Under the pieces are notes generated by a model, which made no database searches, was not told the DNA's origin, and was given only the letters and a program-made list of their open reading frames with translations. From Cyclobacterium salsum (lineage in GTDB: Bacteria > Bacteroidota > Bacteroidia > Cytophagales > Cyclobacteriaceae), in contig NZ_WNKG01000017.1 in the NCBI RefSeq assembly GCF_010119245.1, forward strand, positions 1 through 64,000: a DNA stretch of 64,000 nucleotides, in the 5' to 3' direction. The position numbers and the translations under genes were made by a program. Shown in pieces: positions 32,763 to 41,920 of this stretch (the first letter of the stretch is position 1; every line of letters starts with the position of its first letter).

Positions 32763-35015
32763 CTAGTATTTCAATCCAACCTTTATCCCACCATAAAAGT
32801 TTCTTGGAGCGGCTGGTTGGAAGTACCTGCCTCCGAATGGATTCAGGTCATTACCCAGGCTATAGCTGGAATCGGAGAGGTTTTCCACTCCCGCAAAAAC
32901 TTCCAAATCCAAGGTGGTACCGATACTTCCCCTCCAGCCTGCGCGGGCATTTAGCAGGTGATAGGCATCCTGGTAAACCGTGTTGGCATCATTCAGCGGA
33001 ATATCATCCACAAATTGGTGGGTGAAATTAAGGTAAAAACCAGGTCTGGTGCGGATATCTAATTGATTTACCAGCGTATGAGGTGCTACTCCGGTGAGGT
33101 CATTTCCGGAATAATCATTTTCACCCTTTACAAAATCGGCAAAGGTAAAATAGTGACCGGTAAAGGTATGGGTCAGTTTAAGCTCTTGAACAAAAGTCAG
33201 TTGATTGCGGATCAAGGCATAATCCACCAGGGCTTCCACTCCTTTTTGGTCCGTTGCCCCGGCATTGCGAAACAGCACCACTCCCTGTTCATTGGTAAAG
33301 GTGGTGATGGTCTCGTCTAGTTTAAAATAGAAAGCAGAAAGATCCACATTCACCCTTCCCTGATTAAAACTGGACCGGTATCCCAGTTCGTAATTGATTC
33401 CCTTCTCTGCCTCCAAATTCAGGTTAATCGTGCCTTCATTGGTCCGTACTTCGTCAATGGTGGGAGGGGAAAAACCGGAACTTATGCTCCCGTGAATTGC
33501 TGCAGTGGGGTTCAATTTGGCAACCAATGCGAGTCTGGGAACAATCACCGGATCAAATGTGCGACGAGCTTGCGAGGGCATTCCCCGGATGGCATCGATG
33601 TTTCTGGCAATATCCAAATTGGAAAAATTTTCACTCAAACCCAGCGTAAGTAGAAATTGCTCTGATAATTCCGCCTCCACTTGCTGGAAAAGAAAGGCCG
33701 TAGTAGATTGCAATTCATCACTGAACCGGATGGTATCTGCCTGACCGCCCCGGTTGCCAAAGTTTTGGGCCGCCGTCTTTGAAAACTGGTATTCCCCCCC
33801 GCCGATCAAACGTACCGGCACGGAACCCCAAATGGCATCATAGGTAAAACTGGTTCTTCCTCCGTAACTAAACTGCGTTTCCTTCTTATAGTCCAGGTTG
33901 AAGGGGTTTTCGAAATCCACGGTATTGATGTAGATCGAGGTTTTGTTACTGAAGTTTGGGTGGAACTGGTAATCATGGGAAAGCACTCCGTACATCGACT
34001 GTTGGTCAATGGATGCGTTTTGGGCCGCAGATCCGGGTCGGGCCTGACTAGGATCTTCCTCCACCTGGTCGGCAGTCAATGCCCCGGGCAATTCGTAAAA
34101 AAGATCGGAATACAACAGCTGTGTGGTCAGCATTTGCTTTTCAGAGGGCTGGAAATATCCGCTCAGTTGGACAACTTCCCGGTCCATGGCGGTATGGTCC
34201 CGGTAGCCGTCGGCTTTCTGCTTCACGTAGGATACCTTAATACCTCCTTCCTCCATTTTTTGAGACAATCCAAAGCGGTACCGGGTCATCCCAAAGTCGC
34301 CAAAAATGAGGTCCGAGCTAATCCTGTTTTCATTAATGTCCGGACTACTGGTAAAATTAATCACGCCTCCATTTCCGGCACCATAGATGCTTCCCGCAGG
34401 CCCCTTGATAATCTCGGTGTTCTCCAGGTTGGAAAGATCCAGCATGTTGAGCGGAGTGGTGCCATCTGCAGCCGTAAAAGGGATTCCATTCCAGTAGACT
34501 TTTACATTTCTTACTCCAAAAGGTGCGCGCAAGGAGCTACCCCGAATCGAAATACGGTAGCTGGCGGGTGCCCTTTGCTCCACCCGTATGCCCGGTTTGG
34601 TATTAAAGGCATGGACCACCGAGGTTTCATTGAACCGAAACAAATCCGCTTCAGAAACCCTGGCAATGCCCGCAGCCTGCTCCAAAAGCGGCCTTTCCGT
34701 ATCAAAGGAACTGACCACCACTTCCGAAAGGGCGTTTTCAGCCCGCTGCAGGGAAACCGTCAAGGTACCTGAGACGGGTACCGTTTGGGTCTTGCTCTCA
34801 TAGGCTACGTGCGAAAAACGCATCTCGGTGGCTTCTTCCAATGAAAAGCTTACTTGTCCCTCTTCATCGACCACGTAAGCAGGCAGATTATTTGCTTTCA
34901 GCGAAACATAAGGTATGGGATTGCCAGACTGTGCATCCAGCACCAGGATTCTGGTTTGCGCCAAGAGCGTCAAAGGCAATAAGGTAATTATTAATAATAG
35001 TAAACTTTTGATCAT
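32763..35015 (-). CDS. TonB-dependent receptor, substrate unknown
   Basis: A 750-residue outer-membrane receptor: signal peptide (to PLTLLAQT), an N-terminal beta-sandwich of the carboxypeptidase-regulatory or close type (about 22-95), a plug (FNETSVVHAFNTKPGIRVEQ; LENTEIIKGPAGSIYGAGNG) and a barrel ending NFYGGIKVGLKY. The plug motif and compact N-terminal domain resemble receptors for metal complexes or siderophores of the FecA group, but no operator or riboswitch was found upstream, so the ligand is unknown. It heads the run receptor-nitroreductase-gldD. Confidence 0.88.
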   Translation of the reverse strand: MIKSLLLLIITLLPLTLLAQTRILVLDAQSGNPIPYVSLKANNLPAYVVDEEGQVSFSLEEATEMRFSHVAYESKTQTVPVSGTLTVSLQRAENALSEVVVSSFDTERPLLEQAAGIARVSEADLFRFNETSVVHAFNTKPGIRVEQRAPASYRISIRGSSLRAPFGVRNVKVYWNGIPFTAADGTTPLNMLDLSNLENTEIIKGPAGSIYGAGNGGVINFTSSPDINENRISSDLIFGDFGMTRYRFGLSQKMEEGGIKVSYVKQKADGYRDHTAMDREVVQLSGYFQPSEKQMLTTQLLYSDLFYELPGALTADQVEEDPSQARPGSAAQNASIDQQSMYGVLSHDYQFHPNFSNKTSIYINTVDFENPFNLDYKKETQFSYGGRTSFTYDAIWGSVPVRLIGGGEYQFSKTAAQNFGNRGGQADTIRFSDELQSTTAFLFQQVEAELSEQFLLTLGLSENFSNLDIARNIDAIRGMPSQARRTFDPVIVPRLALVAKLNPTAAIHGSISSGFSPPTIDEVRTNEGTINLNLEAEKGINYELGYRSSFNQGRVNVDLSAFYFKLDETITTFTNEQGVVLFRNAGATDQKGVEALVDYALIRNQLTFVQELKLTHTFTGHYFTFADFVKGENDYSGNDLTGVAPHTLVNQLDIRTRPGFYLNFTHQFVDDIPLNDANTVYQDAYHLLNARAGWRGSIGTTLDLEVFAGVENLSDSSYSLGNDLNPFGGRYFQPAAPRNFYGGIKVGLKY

Positions 35016-35162
35016 GGATTGGAGGAATACGATGAGAATGTAGTTACGCTTACAAAATTAAATCATTTCGCTCGCAATATACCACCAATAAAAAAAACCT
35101 GTGGCAGGTAATCAAAAAATCAATACCTTGTTTGACAATTATCATTAAATATACCTACGATT

Positions 35163-35699
35163 ATGGATAGAAGATCTGCCATGAAGCAATTGGCGCTGCT
35201 TACCGGAGGGGTGGTTCTGATTCCGGCCTGCGACTTCAGCGAGGAATCCATCTTGCAAGCCTATGAAAACCTAAAGATCACCGCTTCTGAAAAAGAACTG
35301 TTGACCCGCATTATCCATACGATTTTTCCGGGAAACGTGCTCAAATCCGGGGAAGCGCTACAGCTTCCCGATTTTGTGCTGGTGATGTGCAACGATTGTC
35401 TGAATGATACCCAACAGGAAGCGTTTCTCACCGGCCTCCGGCAATGGGAACTGTTTTCCAAAACCCATTTTGGAACGGAATTTTCCCAGATGGATGCTAC
35501 ACAGGCAGAAAACAGCCTTCGAAAAACCCTGGTTATGGATGGAGACAAGGAAGCAGATGCGGCTAGGGGTTTTATTAGCACCACCAAACAGTTTGCCTTG
35601 CAAGGCTACCTGAATTCCGAATACTTCATGACAGAAATCAAACCCTATGAATTGGTTCCTGCACGATTTTACGGAAGCAAAAAGATTGAAAACGCATAA
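35163..35699 (+). CDS. Gluconate 2-dehydrogenase subunit 3-like protein
   Basis: A 178-residue protein. A basic start (MDRRSAMKQLAL) with a hydrophobic stretch and PACDF looks like a lipoprotein or Tat-type signal. The rest matches the gluconate 2-dehydrogenase subunit 3 family (LLTRIIHTIFPG; EFSQMDATQAENSL; YFMTEIKPYELVPARFYG). These small subunits pair with large FAD subunits and may carry them across the membrane. It is followed after 14 bases by the GMC oxidoreductase, as the family predicts. Confidence 0.85.
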   Translation: MDRRSAMKQLALLTGGVVLIPACDFSEESILQAYENLKITASEKELLTRIIHTIFPGNVLKSGEALQLPDFVLVMCNDCLNDTQQEAFLTGLRQWELFSKTHFGTEFSQMDATQAENSLRKTLVMDGDKEADAARGFISTTKQFALQGYLNSEYFMTEIKPYELVPARFYGSKKIENA

Positions 35700-35713
35700 A
35701 AGAAACGTACGCC

Positions 35714-37414
35714 ATGGCGAATTTGAATATAAACAGTAAAAAGGAAAACAGCTACGATGCTATCGTTATCGGCTCAGGGATGAGCGGCGGTTGGGCAGCC
35801 AAAGAGCTTTGCGAAAAAGGCCTCAAAACCCTGGTTCTTGAAAGAGGAAGGGAAGTGAAGCACGTTCAGGATTACCCTACCACCAATAAGATGCCCTGGG
35901 AATTTGAACACCGGGGGGCCATTCCGGAAGCAATCAAAAAGGAAAATCCGGTAGTGAGTCGTTGCTACGCCTTTCGGGAGGATGCTCAGCATTTTTTTGT
36001 AAAAGACCAGGAGCATCCCTATGTACAAGAAAAACCTTTTGACTGGATCAGAGGGTATCAAACGGGTGGCAAATCGCTGCTTTGGGCCCGACAGGTGCAG
36101 CGCTGGAGTGATTTCGATTTTGAAGGACCTGCCCGGGATGGATTTGCGGTGGATTGGCCCATTCGCTATCAGGACATCGCTCCCTGGTACAGCCATGTGG
36201 AGAAATTTATCGGCGTTTCCGGCAATAAGGATGGCAGGGACAACCTTCCCGATGGGGAGTTTTTACCCCCTTTCGAGCTGACAGCCGGTGAGTTGTACTT
36301 CAAGGACTTTCTACGTAAAAACTACCCCGAAAGGGAAATAATCGTGGCTCGTTGTGCCCACATTACCGGCAACAAGGAATTTTATGCCAAACAGGGTCGG
36401 GCCCTTTGCCAAAACCGGACGCTTTGCCAGCGGGGCTGTCCTTTTGGAGGCTATTTCAGTAGCAACTCCTCCACCTTGCCCTGGGCTGCCAACACCGGCA
36501 ACCTCAGTATGCAACACCATGCCGTGGTTCATTCCATCATCTATGACGAGGCCAAAGGCAAAGCCACGGGAGTTCGGGTGATCGATGCCAATACCGGGGA
36601 AACCACAGAATATTATGCCAAGGTAATCTTTTTGAATGCCAGTGCCCTCAATAGCAATCTGATCTTGTTGAATTCAACCTCCAACCGTTTTCCCAATGGC
36701 TTGGGCAATGACAGTGGCGTCCTGGGAAAATACGTGGCCTTTCATAACTACCGGGCAGGCATTTCCGGAGAATACGATGGCTTAAAAGAATATACCACTG
36801 AGGGAAGACGGCCCACTTCCGGGTACTTCCCGCGTTTCCGGAATGTTTACAAACAGGAAACCGATTTTCTGAGGGGATATGCGGCCGGATTCAGTGCTAG
36901 TCGAAGTATGATTACGGACTACTCCGGCATTGGAGAAGAACTGGAACAGGCGCTGACCCGGGAGGAATACGGGCCCTGGCGGGTGGGTTCCCACATGATG
37001 GGCGAAACCATCCCGAAAGAAGAAAGTCAGGTAAGCCTGGACCCAGTTAAAAAAGATGCCTGGGGCATCCCGCAGTTAAAGATTGCCATGGACTACGATG
37101 CCAATGACGAAGCCATGATCAAGGATTATCTGGAGCAGATGACCGAGATGTTTGAAGCGGCTGGATTCACCAATATCCGTACCCGGGATGACAAACGTGC
37201 CCCCGGCCTGGATATCCATGAAATGGGTGGAGCCCGAATGGGGAACGATCCGGAAACTTCGGTGCTGAATAAATGGAACCAGATTCACAGTTGCCCCAAT
37301 GTCTATGTGACCGACGGGGCCTGTATGACCTCCACCAGTACGCAAAACCCTTCGCTGACCTACATGGCCTTTGCCGCCAGAGCGGTAGACCATGCCGTGA
37401 AGAATATGGGATAG
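35714..37414 (+). CDS. GMC family oxidoreductase
   Basis: A 566-residue flavoprotein: FAD-binding AIVIGSGMSGGWAAKELCEKG (14-34), the GMC signature around YQTGGKSLLWARQVQRW, and the C-terminal part DIHEMGGARMGNDP and TSTQNPSLTYMAFAARAVDHA, which holds the catalytic His and Asn. CQNRTLCQRGCPFGGY is a cysteine-rich loop common in gluconate/alcohol-type members. It probably oxidises a sugar alcohol or sugar acid and passes electrons to a cytochrome, although no cytochrome c subunit is encoded next to it. The small-subunit partner is just upstream. Confidence 0.9.
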   Translation: MANLNINSKKENSYDAIVIGSGMSGGWAAKELCEKGLKTLVLERGREVKHVQDYPTTNKMPWEFEHRGAIPEAIKKENPVVSRCYAFREDAQHFFVKDQEHPYVQEKPFDWIRGYQTGGKSLLWARQVQRWSDFDFEGPARDGFAVDWPIRYQDIAPWYSHVEKFIGVSGNKDGRDNLPDGEFLPPFELTAGELYFKDFLRKNYPEREIIVARCAHITGNKEFYAKQGRALCQNRTLCQRGCPFGGYFSSNSSTLPWAANTGNLSMQHHAVVHSIIYDEAKGKATGVRVIDANTGETTEYYAKVIFLNASALNSNLILLNSTSNRFPNGLGNDSGVLGKYVAFHNYRAGISGEYDGLKEYTTEGRRPTSGYFPRFRNVYKQETDFLRGYAAGFSASRSMITDYSGIGEELEQALTREEYGPWRVGSHMMGETIPKEESQVSLDPVKKDAWGIPQLKIAMDYDANDEAMIKDYLEQMTEMFEAAGFTNIRTRDDKRAPGLDIHEMGGARMGNDPETSVLNKWNQIHSCPNVYVTDGACMTSTSTQNPSLTYMAFAARAVDHAVKNMG

Positions 37415-37564
37415 CTTTTGGTGTTTTGTTTTCTTTTCTAATTAGCAATATGGAAAAGAATCCATATTCGGAGATTGTCCATTACCTACTGCGAAGGAAA
37501 ATGATTTAGCATCTAATAGCAGGGCAGGGCAATATCAGTAATAATCCGTAGAGAATTACGTTTC

Positions 37565-38068
37565 TCACTGTTTATCTAAAATGTCCTTAAATCTTTTGAA
37601 GGATAGCCGGTCACTGTTGTTCTTTCCAACATACCGGTATACCTCTTTTCCCTCAGGATCTATAAGAATCAAGGCTGGATAGTGAACCACCTGTCCGTGA
37701 AAGGCATAGCCATCGGGAATACCCAGTCTCTCGGCCAGATTGGCATCCATATCCTGGTAAATAGGAAAAGGAGTTTCCCCAAGGTTTTCCGCCCAAGCCT
37801 CGATTTCTTGCTCTGTATCAGGTTTAATAAACACCTGAATGACATTTTCCAGGGAAGAAGATTTCTCTATATAGTCATTTGTATGGCGGATACAATAAGG
37901 GCATTCGGTTTTGAGTAAAAAATGTAAGGCCACATAGTTACCCTTGGCATTGCTTAAGATAAAGGGTTCATGGTCCCCTACGGCAGGTAATGTAAAGTCA
38001 GTTACTTTTTCCTGTGCAGGGCTTTCAAAATAAGCCATCGATAAAACGATTAGGATTAAGACCTTCAT
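37565..38068 (-). CDS. Exported thioredoxin-like/redoxin protein
   Basis: A 167-residue protein from the ATG at 38068 with a signal peptide (LILIVLSMAYFESPAQ). The AhpC/redoxin fold is visible: KVTDFTLPAVGDHEPFILSN, ALHFLLKTECPYCIRHTNDY with a CPYC redox pair, FPIYQDMDANLAERLGIPDG and YPALILIDPEGKEVYRYVG. The upper-frame start at 38086 adds only six residues. A periplasmic thiol-disulfide or peroxidase role is probable. Located between the GMC gene and the DUF3127 gene, on the opposite strand. Confidence 0.82.
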   Translation of the reverse strand: MKVLILIVLSMAYFESPAQEKVTDFTLPAVGDHEPFILSNAKGNYVALHFLLKTECPYCIRHTNDYIEKSSSLENVIQVFIKPDTEQEIEAWAENLGETPFPIYQDMDANLAERLGIPDGYAFHGQVVHYPALILIDPEGKEVYRYVGKNNSDRLSFKRFKDILDKQ

Positions 38069-38143
38069 GTTACCAGATTTAGACATTAAAGTTAATCAAA
38101 AATTTTAATTACCTTCGTATTTTCATCAACCAACCCAACCATC

Positions 38144-38512
38144 ATGGAACTAACTGGAAAAATCATTCAGGCACTGGAAGAACAATCAGGTAACGGTAGA
38201 AACGGTACCTGGCGAAAAAGGGACTATATCATGGAAACTCCCGGCCAGTATCCCAAAAAAGTCTGTCTCACCGTATGGGGAGATAAAATCGACCAATTTA
38301 ACATTCAGGAAGGTGCTGATGTTACCGCCAGTATAGAAGTAGAAAGCAGGGAATACAACGGACGCTGGTATACCGATGTGAAAGTTTGGCGGGTAAACAG
38401 CCAGGATACCAGTAATGGAGGTGGTGCAGCGGCTTCCGGAAACCAAAAGCAGGACCAACCTGATGTCAGTACCTTCAGCGATGACAGCGAAGGAGATATC
38501 CTGCCTTTTTAA
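38144..38512 (+). CDS. DUF3127 protein (ssDNA-binding-like)
   Basis: A 122-residue protein of the DUF3127 family, found almost only in Bacteroidota. The N-terminal 85 residues have an OB-fold look (MELTGKIIQALEEQ; WRKRDYIMETPGQYPKKVCL; EYNGRWYTDVKVWRV). The tail is Gly/Ala/Asp-rich and ends DDSEGDILPF, close to the acidic DDDIPF tip with which single-stranded DNA-binding proteins recruit partners. A role in DNA maintenance is an inference from that tail; the family has no established function. Confidence 0.85.
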   Translation: MELTGKIIQALEEQSGNGRNGTWRKRDYIMETPGQYPKKVCLTVWGDKIDQFNIQEGADVTASIEVESREYNGRWYTDVKVWRVNSQDTSNGGGAAASGNQKQDQPDVSTFSDDSEGDILPF

Positions 38513-38778
38513 TCAGGATTATTCGCATAAACTGCCCGTAAGCTTCGGATTCGAAAAGGTTAATTCCCGAAATCAGGTCATCCATGGTATTTGAAGCGAA
38601 TCGTTAGAAAACGATAATCGTTCCTTTTTAAATTAGTAAAGGGATAATTTCCTGGTATCATTTCTCCCAACCGATTGCTGGATCTTTATTCCTTTTATTT
38701 TTTCACCTGGTATTTTCGAATACAGATAATTTCTATAGACCTATTACTGTAATTGATTATTGGGTATATTGCTTTCAC

Positions 38779-39096
38779 ATGGACGAAGTGCAAATATGGC
38801 AAGGAATTATTATTGGTGCTGTTGGCGGTGCCATTGCAGGATTGGTCATTTGGCTGGCTGAACTGTCACGGCAGGGTTACTTGAAAAAAAGCCATACCAA
38901 GCGGGTATTGAAATGGCTGAAAGAAAATACAAAACCTAAGCATTCGGAGGTATGGCGTTCTACCAGAGCCATAGCAAGTCATAACAATTTACCGGAAGAT
39001 CGGGTCCGTTTTATTTGCAGTCATTCGGATAAAATTCAATTGAACACAAAAGACGGAAATGAATCAAAAGAACTCTGGAAATTAAAGCAATCATGA
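38779..39096 (+). CDS. Small membrane protein with winged-helix-like tail
   Basis: A 105-residue protein. One hydrophobic segment (GIIIGAVGGAIAGLVIWLAE, about 9-28) is followed by a basic region with SHTKRVLKWLKENTKPKHSEVWRSTRAIASHNNLPEDRVRFICSHS, which has the spacing of a small winged helix-turn-helix. No family is recognised. Its TGA overlaps the ATG of the GH3 gene (ATGA), so they are translated together. The intergenic stretch before it (38513-38778) shows no feature I can name. Confidence 0.6.
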   Translation: MDEVQIWQGIIIGAVGGAIAGLVIWLAELSRQGYLKKSHTKRVLKWLKENTKPKHSEVWRSTRAIASHNNLPEDRVRFICSHSDKIQLNTKDGNESKELWKLKQS

Positions 39097-41129
39097 AAAA
39101 TCTATTCCGACTGTCCGTTTTGCTTTTGTGCATTCAGGGCCATGCACAAGGTACTTATACCCACCAACCGGCGATTGAATCCCGGGCCGTTGACCTTCTG
39201 CATGAAGGGCAATTGACCTTCAAAGACCTCAACAAAAACAATCGTTTGGATGCCTATGAGGATTGGCGGCTGCCGGTGGAGCAGCGGATAGGAAACCTGC
39301 TCGGTCAGATGACTTTAGAGGAAAAGGTGGGCATGCTGCTGATTAATACGCTTAATGCCGGGGAGTATGGCCATATGACAGACCGTGCGGTCCAATTCAT
39401 TGAGAATGAAAAGATGACCCGGTTTGTATTTAGAAATGTGCTTAAAAATAACCCTGAGCGGTCTGAATCGACCAATTCTTTTGGCGGGGCGCAGATCAGC
39501 CCCTTTGAAGCGGCCCAGTTTACCAATTCCATCCAGGAATTGGCAGAATCCACCAGACTCGGCATACCCGTGGTATTTAAGTCCAATGCCCGAAATCAGG
39601 TAGATTTCGATGCCAGGGCTGGCATTAATGTTTCCTCAGGTTCATTCTCGGCCTGGCCCAAGGAAAGCGGTCTGGCCGCTACACGGGACATGGCGTTGAT
39701 TGCTGACTTTGCCAATATCATGGCCCGGGAATGGACCTCGGTTGGCATCCGTGGAATGTATGGCTACATGGCCGATCTCTCTACCGAACCCCGCTGGTAC
39801 AGGGTGCATGAAACCTTTACCGAAGACAGCGAACTGGCATCGGATATACTTTCGACCCTTGTCAAAAACCTTCAAGGTGAATCCCTGAATGCCAAAAGCG
39901 TTGCCCTGACCATCAAACATTTTCCTGGTGGTGGGCCGCAGGAAGGTGGCGGAGACCCCCATTACGATTATGGCAAAAATCAGGTGTATCCCTCCGATAA
40001 TTTTGATTACCACCTGGCGCCGTTTCAGGCGGCCATTGATGCAGGAGCCTCTTCCATCATGGCCTACTATGGCATTCCGGTGGGGCAGGCCTACATGCCC
40101 AACAATGTAGGAATGGCTTTTTCAAAGGGAATTCTCACCGATTTATTGCGGAATAAGCTGGGATTTAAGGGGTATATCAATTCGGATACCGGCATTATCG
40201 GAGACCGGGCATGGGGCCTGGAAGACAAAAGCACAGAGGAGCAAATTCTCATCGCCATCGAAGCGGGGACCGATGTATTGTCCGGTTTTAATGATAATGA
40301 GCAGCTACTTTCCTTAGTTCAATCGGGGAAACTTTCAGAAAGCCGGGTAGACCTTTCCGTGGAAAGACTGTTAAGGGAACAATTCGAACTGGGCTTGTTT
40401 GAAAACCCCTATGTGGATCCCAACCGGGCAGCCTACCTGCTGGGTAATCCGGCCCACCAAAGAAAAGCGGATATCGCCCAGCGAAAATCGATCGTATTGC
40501 TTCAAAATAAAATGAACCTTCCCATTGCCCTTCCGGAAGAAGGTGACTCCCTGATGGTCTATACCATGGGCGTAAACCCGGAAGTATTTGAGGACCAGTC
40601 CTGGGCTGGCATCATGGCAGTGGCAGGGGATCAACATTCCGGCGAGGAAGAAACCCTTGCCCCCATCAGTGATGGTACTGAACTGGCCATCATCCGTGTA
40701 AATGTATCCAATAGTGGCGGAAGAGAGAGCGGACGGAGGTTTGGCGGGGCGGACCCCAACGAACTGGATTTACTTGCTTTTTCAGCCATGGAGGGCTCAA
40801 CATCCTGGGAAATTACCCCTTCTCTAAAAGACATAAAAACCATCATGGAAAAGGTAGGACCTGAAAATACGGTGTTGGCCATTGATTTCAGACAACCCTA
40901 TGTTCTGGATAAAAATTCCGGAATCCTGAACGCAGGAGCCATTTTGGCTACTTTTGGCGTTACGGATGGGGCCCTTTTGGACATCCTCACTGGAAAATTC
41001 AAGCCAGCTGGAAAACTTCCCTTTGCCCTGGCCAATAAGCCGGAGGCAATCGTGGACCAGGCCCCTGATGCACCGGGATATCCCGAAGAAGATACACTGT
41101 TTCCCTTTGGTTTTGGATTGACCTACTGA
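39093..41129 (+). CDS. Glycoside hydrolase family 3, exported
   Basis: A 678-residue secreted beta-glucosidase-type enzyme. After a signal peptide (LSVLLLCIQGHAQ) comes a canonical 12-residue EF-hand loop (D45, N47, N49, D53, E56, in DLNKNNRLDAYE), which may bind calcium. The GH3 barrel follows: LGQMTLEEKVGMLLI, IKHFPGGGPQEGGGD (substrate-binding Lys-His) and GYINSDTGIIGDRAWG with nucleophile D365. The second GH3 domain ends at PFGFGLTY. The likely role is cleavage of beta-linked glucosides or xylosides in the periplasm. Translation overlaps the small membrane protein upstream. Confidence 0.9.
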   Translation: MKNLFRLSVLLLCIQGHAQGTYTHQPAIESRAVDLLHEGQLTFKDLNKNNRLDAYEDWRLPVEQRIGNLLGQMTLEEKVGMLLINTLNAGEYGHMTDRAVQFIENEKMTRFVFRNVLKNNPERSESTNSFGGAQISPFEAAQFTNSIQELAESTRLGIPVVFKSNARNQVDFDARAGINVSSGSFSAWPKESGLAATRDMALIADFANIMAREWTSVGIRGMYGYMADLSTEPRWYRVHETFTEDSELASDILSTLVKNLQGESLNAKSVALTIKHFPGGGPQEGGGDPHYDYGKNQVYPSDNFDYHLAPFQAAIDAGASSIMAYYGIPVGQAYMPNNVGMAFSKGILTDLLRNKLGFKGYINSDTGIIGDRAWGLEDKSTEEQILIAIEAGTDVLSGFNDNEQLLSLVQSGKLSESRVDLSVERLLREQFELGLFENPYVDPNRAAYLLGNPAHQRKADIAQRKSIVLLQNKMNLPIALPEEGDSLMVYTMGVNPEVFEDQSWAGIMAVAGDQHSGEEETLAPISDGTELAIIRVNVSNSGGRESGRRFGGADPNELDLLAFSAMEGSTSWEITPSLKDIKTIMEKVGPENTVLAIDFRQPYVLDKNSGILNAGAILATFGVTDGALLDILTGKFKPAGKLPFALANKPEAIVDQAPDAPGYPEEDTLFPFGFGLTY

Positions 41130-41218
41130 GGTTGATTCTTCGGGAAACTAAATTTACCTGACACCGCGGTCGGACTGACTAGAAGGGGGTAAGATCAGCG
41201 GAAGGTGCTATTTATCAC

Positions 41219-41250
41219 CCTGACTTTGATCCGGTCAGGTATTATTTTTG
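41219..41250 (+). terminator. Terminator-like hairpin after GH3
   Basis: CCTGAC (41219-41224) pairs with GTCAGG (41234-41239), followed by TATTATTTTT. It lies 90 bases after the GH3 stop. The stretch 41130-41218 has nothing else I can name. Confidence 0.6.
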
Positions 41251-41275
41251 CGACCCACGTATTGAAAAATCCGCA

Positions 41276-41774
41276 TCAAAGCAGGTCACCGGAGAAAGCT
41301 ACCAGTTTGTTATAGCTTTTATCGGGAATGCACCCTGCCGAGGAAACGGGGTTGCAGGGTAGGTGAATGTTCAGAACGGATCCGTTTTCCCTTATCGACA
41401 GCTCTGCCCAAACGTCCGGGTTGGGGTTGATAGGACTCAATTGATCCCGTTCTCCGTAAATGGTACCGCCCAGATGTATCAGGCGATTGCTTTCCTGAAA
41501 CAGCACACGGTTTCCTTCCACTGTGTAGGTTCCCTCAGCATAGGACCGGTAGCCCAAAAACGCTCCCGATCCAGCCTCCCGATACCCGATCAATTGCGCA
41601 TAAGTACCATTTTCATAATTAAGTAACCCATTCCACCCGGTCCATATCCTGGTTTTCCTCGTATTCAACCATCTTCCAGGTACCCACAAGCTCCTCAGGG
41701 AGTATCGGGATTTCCGTATCGGTACATGAAAAAAGGAAGCCTACCAGTAAGGAATACGCACATATAGATTTCAT
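41276..41774 (-). pseudogene. Frameshifted small lipoprotein (lipocalin-like?)
   Basis: The frame from the ATG at 41774 gives a lipoprotein signal (MKSICAYSLLVGFLFSC), then ELVGTWKMVEYEEN, and stops at 41619 (RVEWVT-stop). A second frame, open to 41276, continues with LLNYENGTYAQLIGYREAGS and ends in a beta-rich domain (GTYTVEGNRVLFQESNRLIHLG). The start VGTWKM is typical of lipocalin-like lipoproteins. A frameshift near 41620-41640 separates the two halves. A single-base error could also explain it. With it repaired the protein would be about 165 residues. Confidence 0.65.
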
Positions 41775-41920
41775 GGGAAGAAAATTTGAATTGTCTATTC
41801 TTTATACGTATAAAATTAAGATACTGTCCTGATTCCCGGTCTATTTTAATGACTACCAAAGTAACTGGTTTCTTGATTTTTTGATTATATTTATCGTATC
41901 CCGCTCTAAACCTGCCCCTT

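Noticed and set aside
33960-34772. 270-residue open frame on the + strand
   Set aside because: It lies entirely antisense to the TonB receptor gene, has no domain or start signal, and its composition mirrors the opposite strand's codon use.
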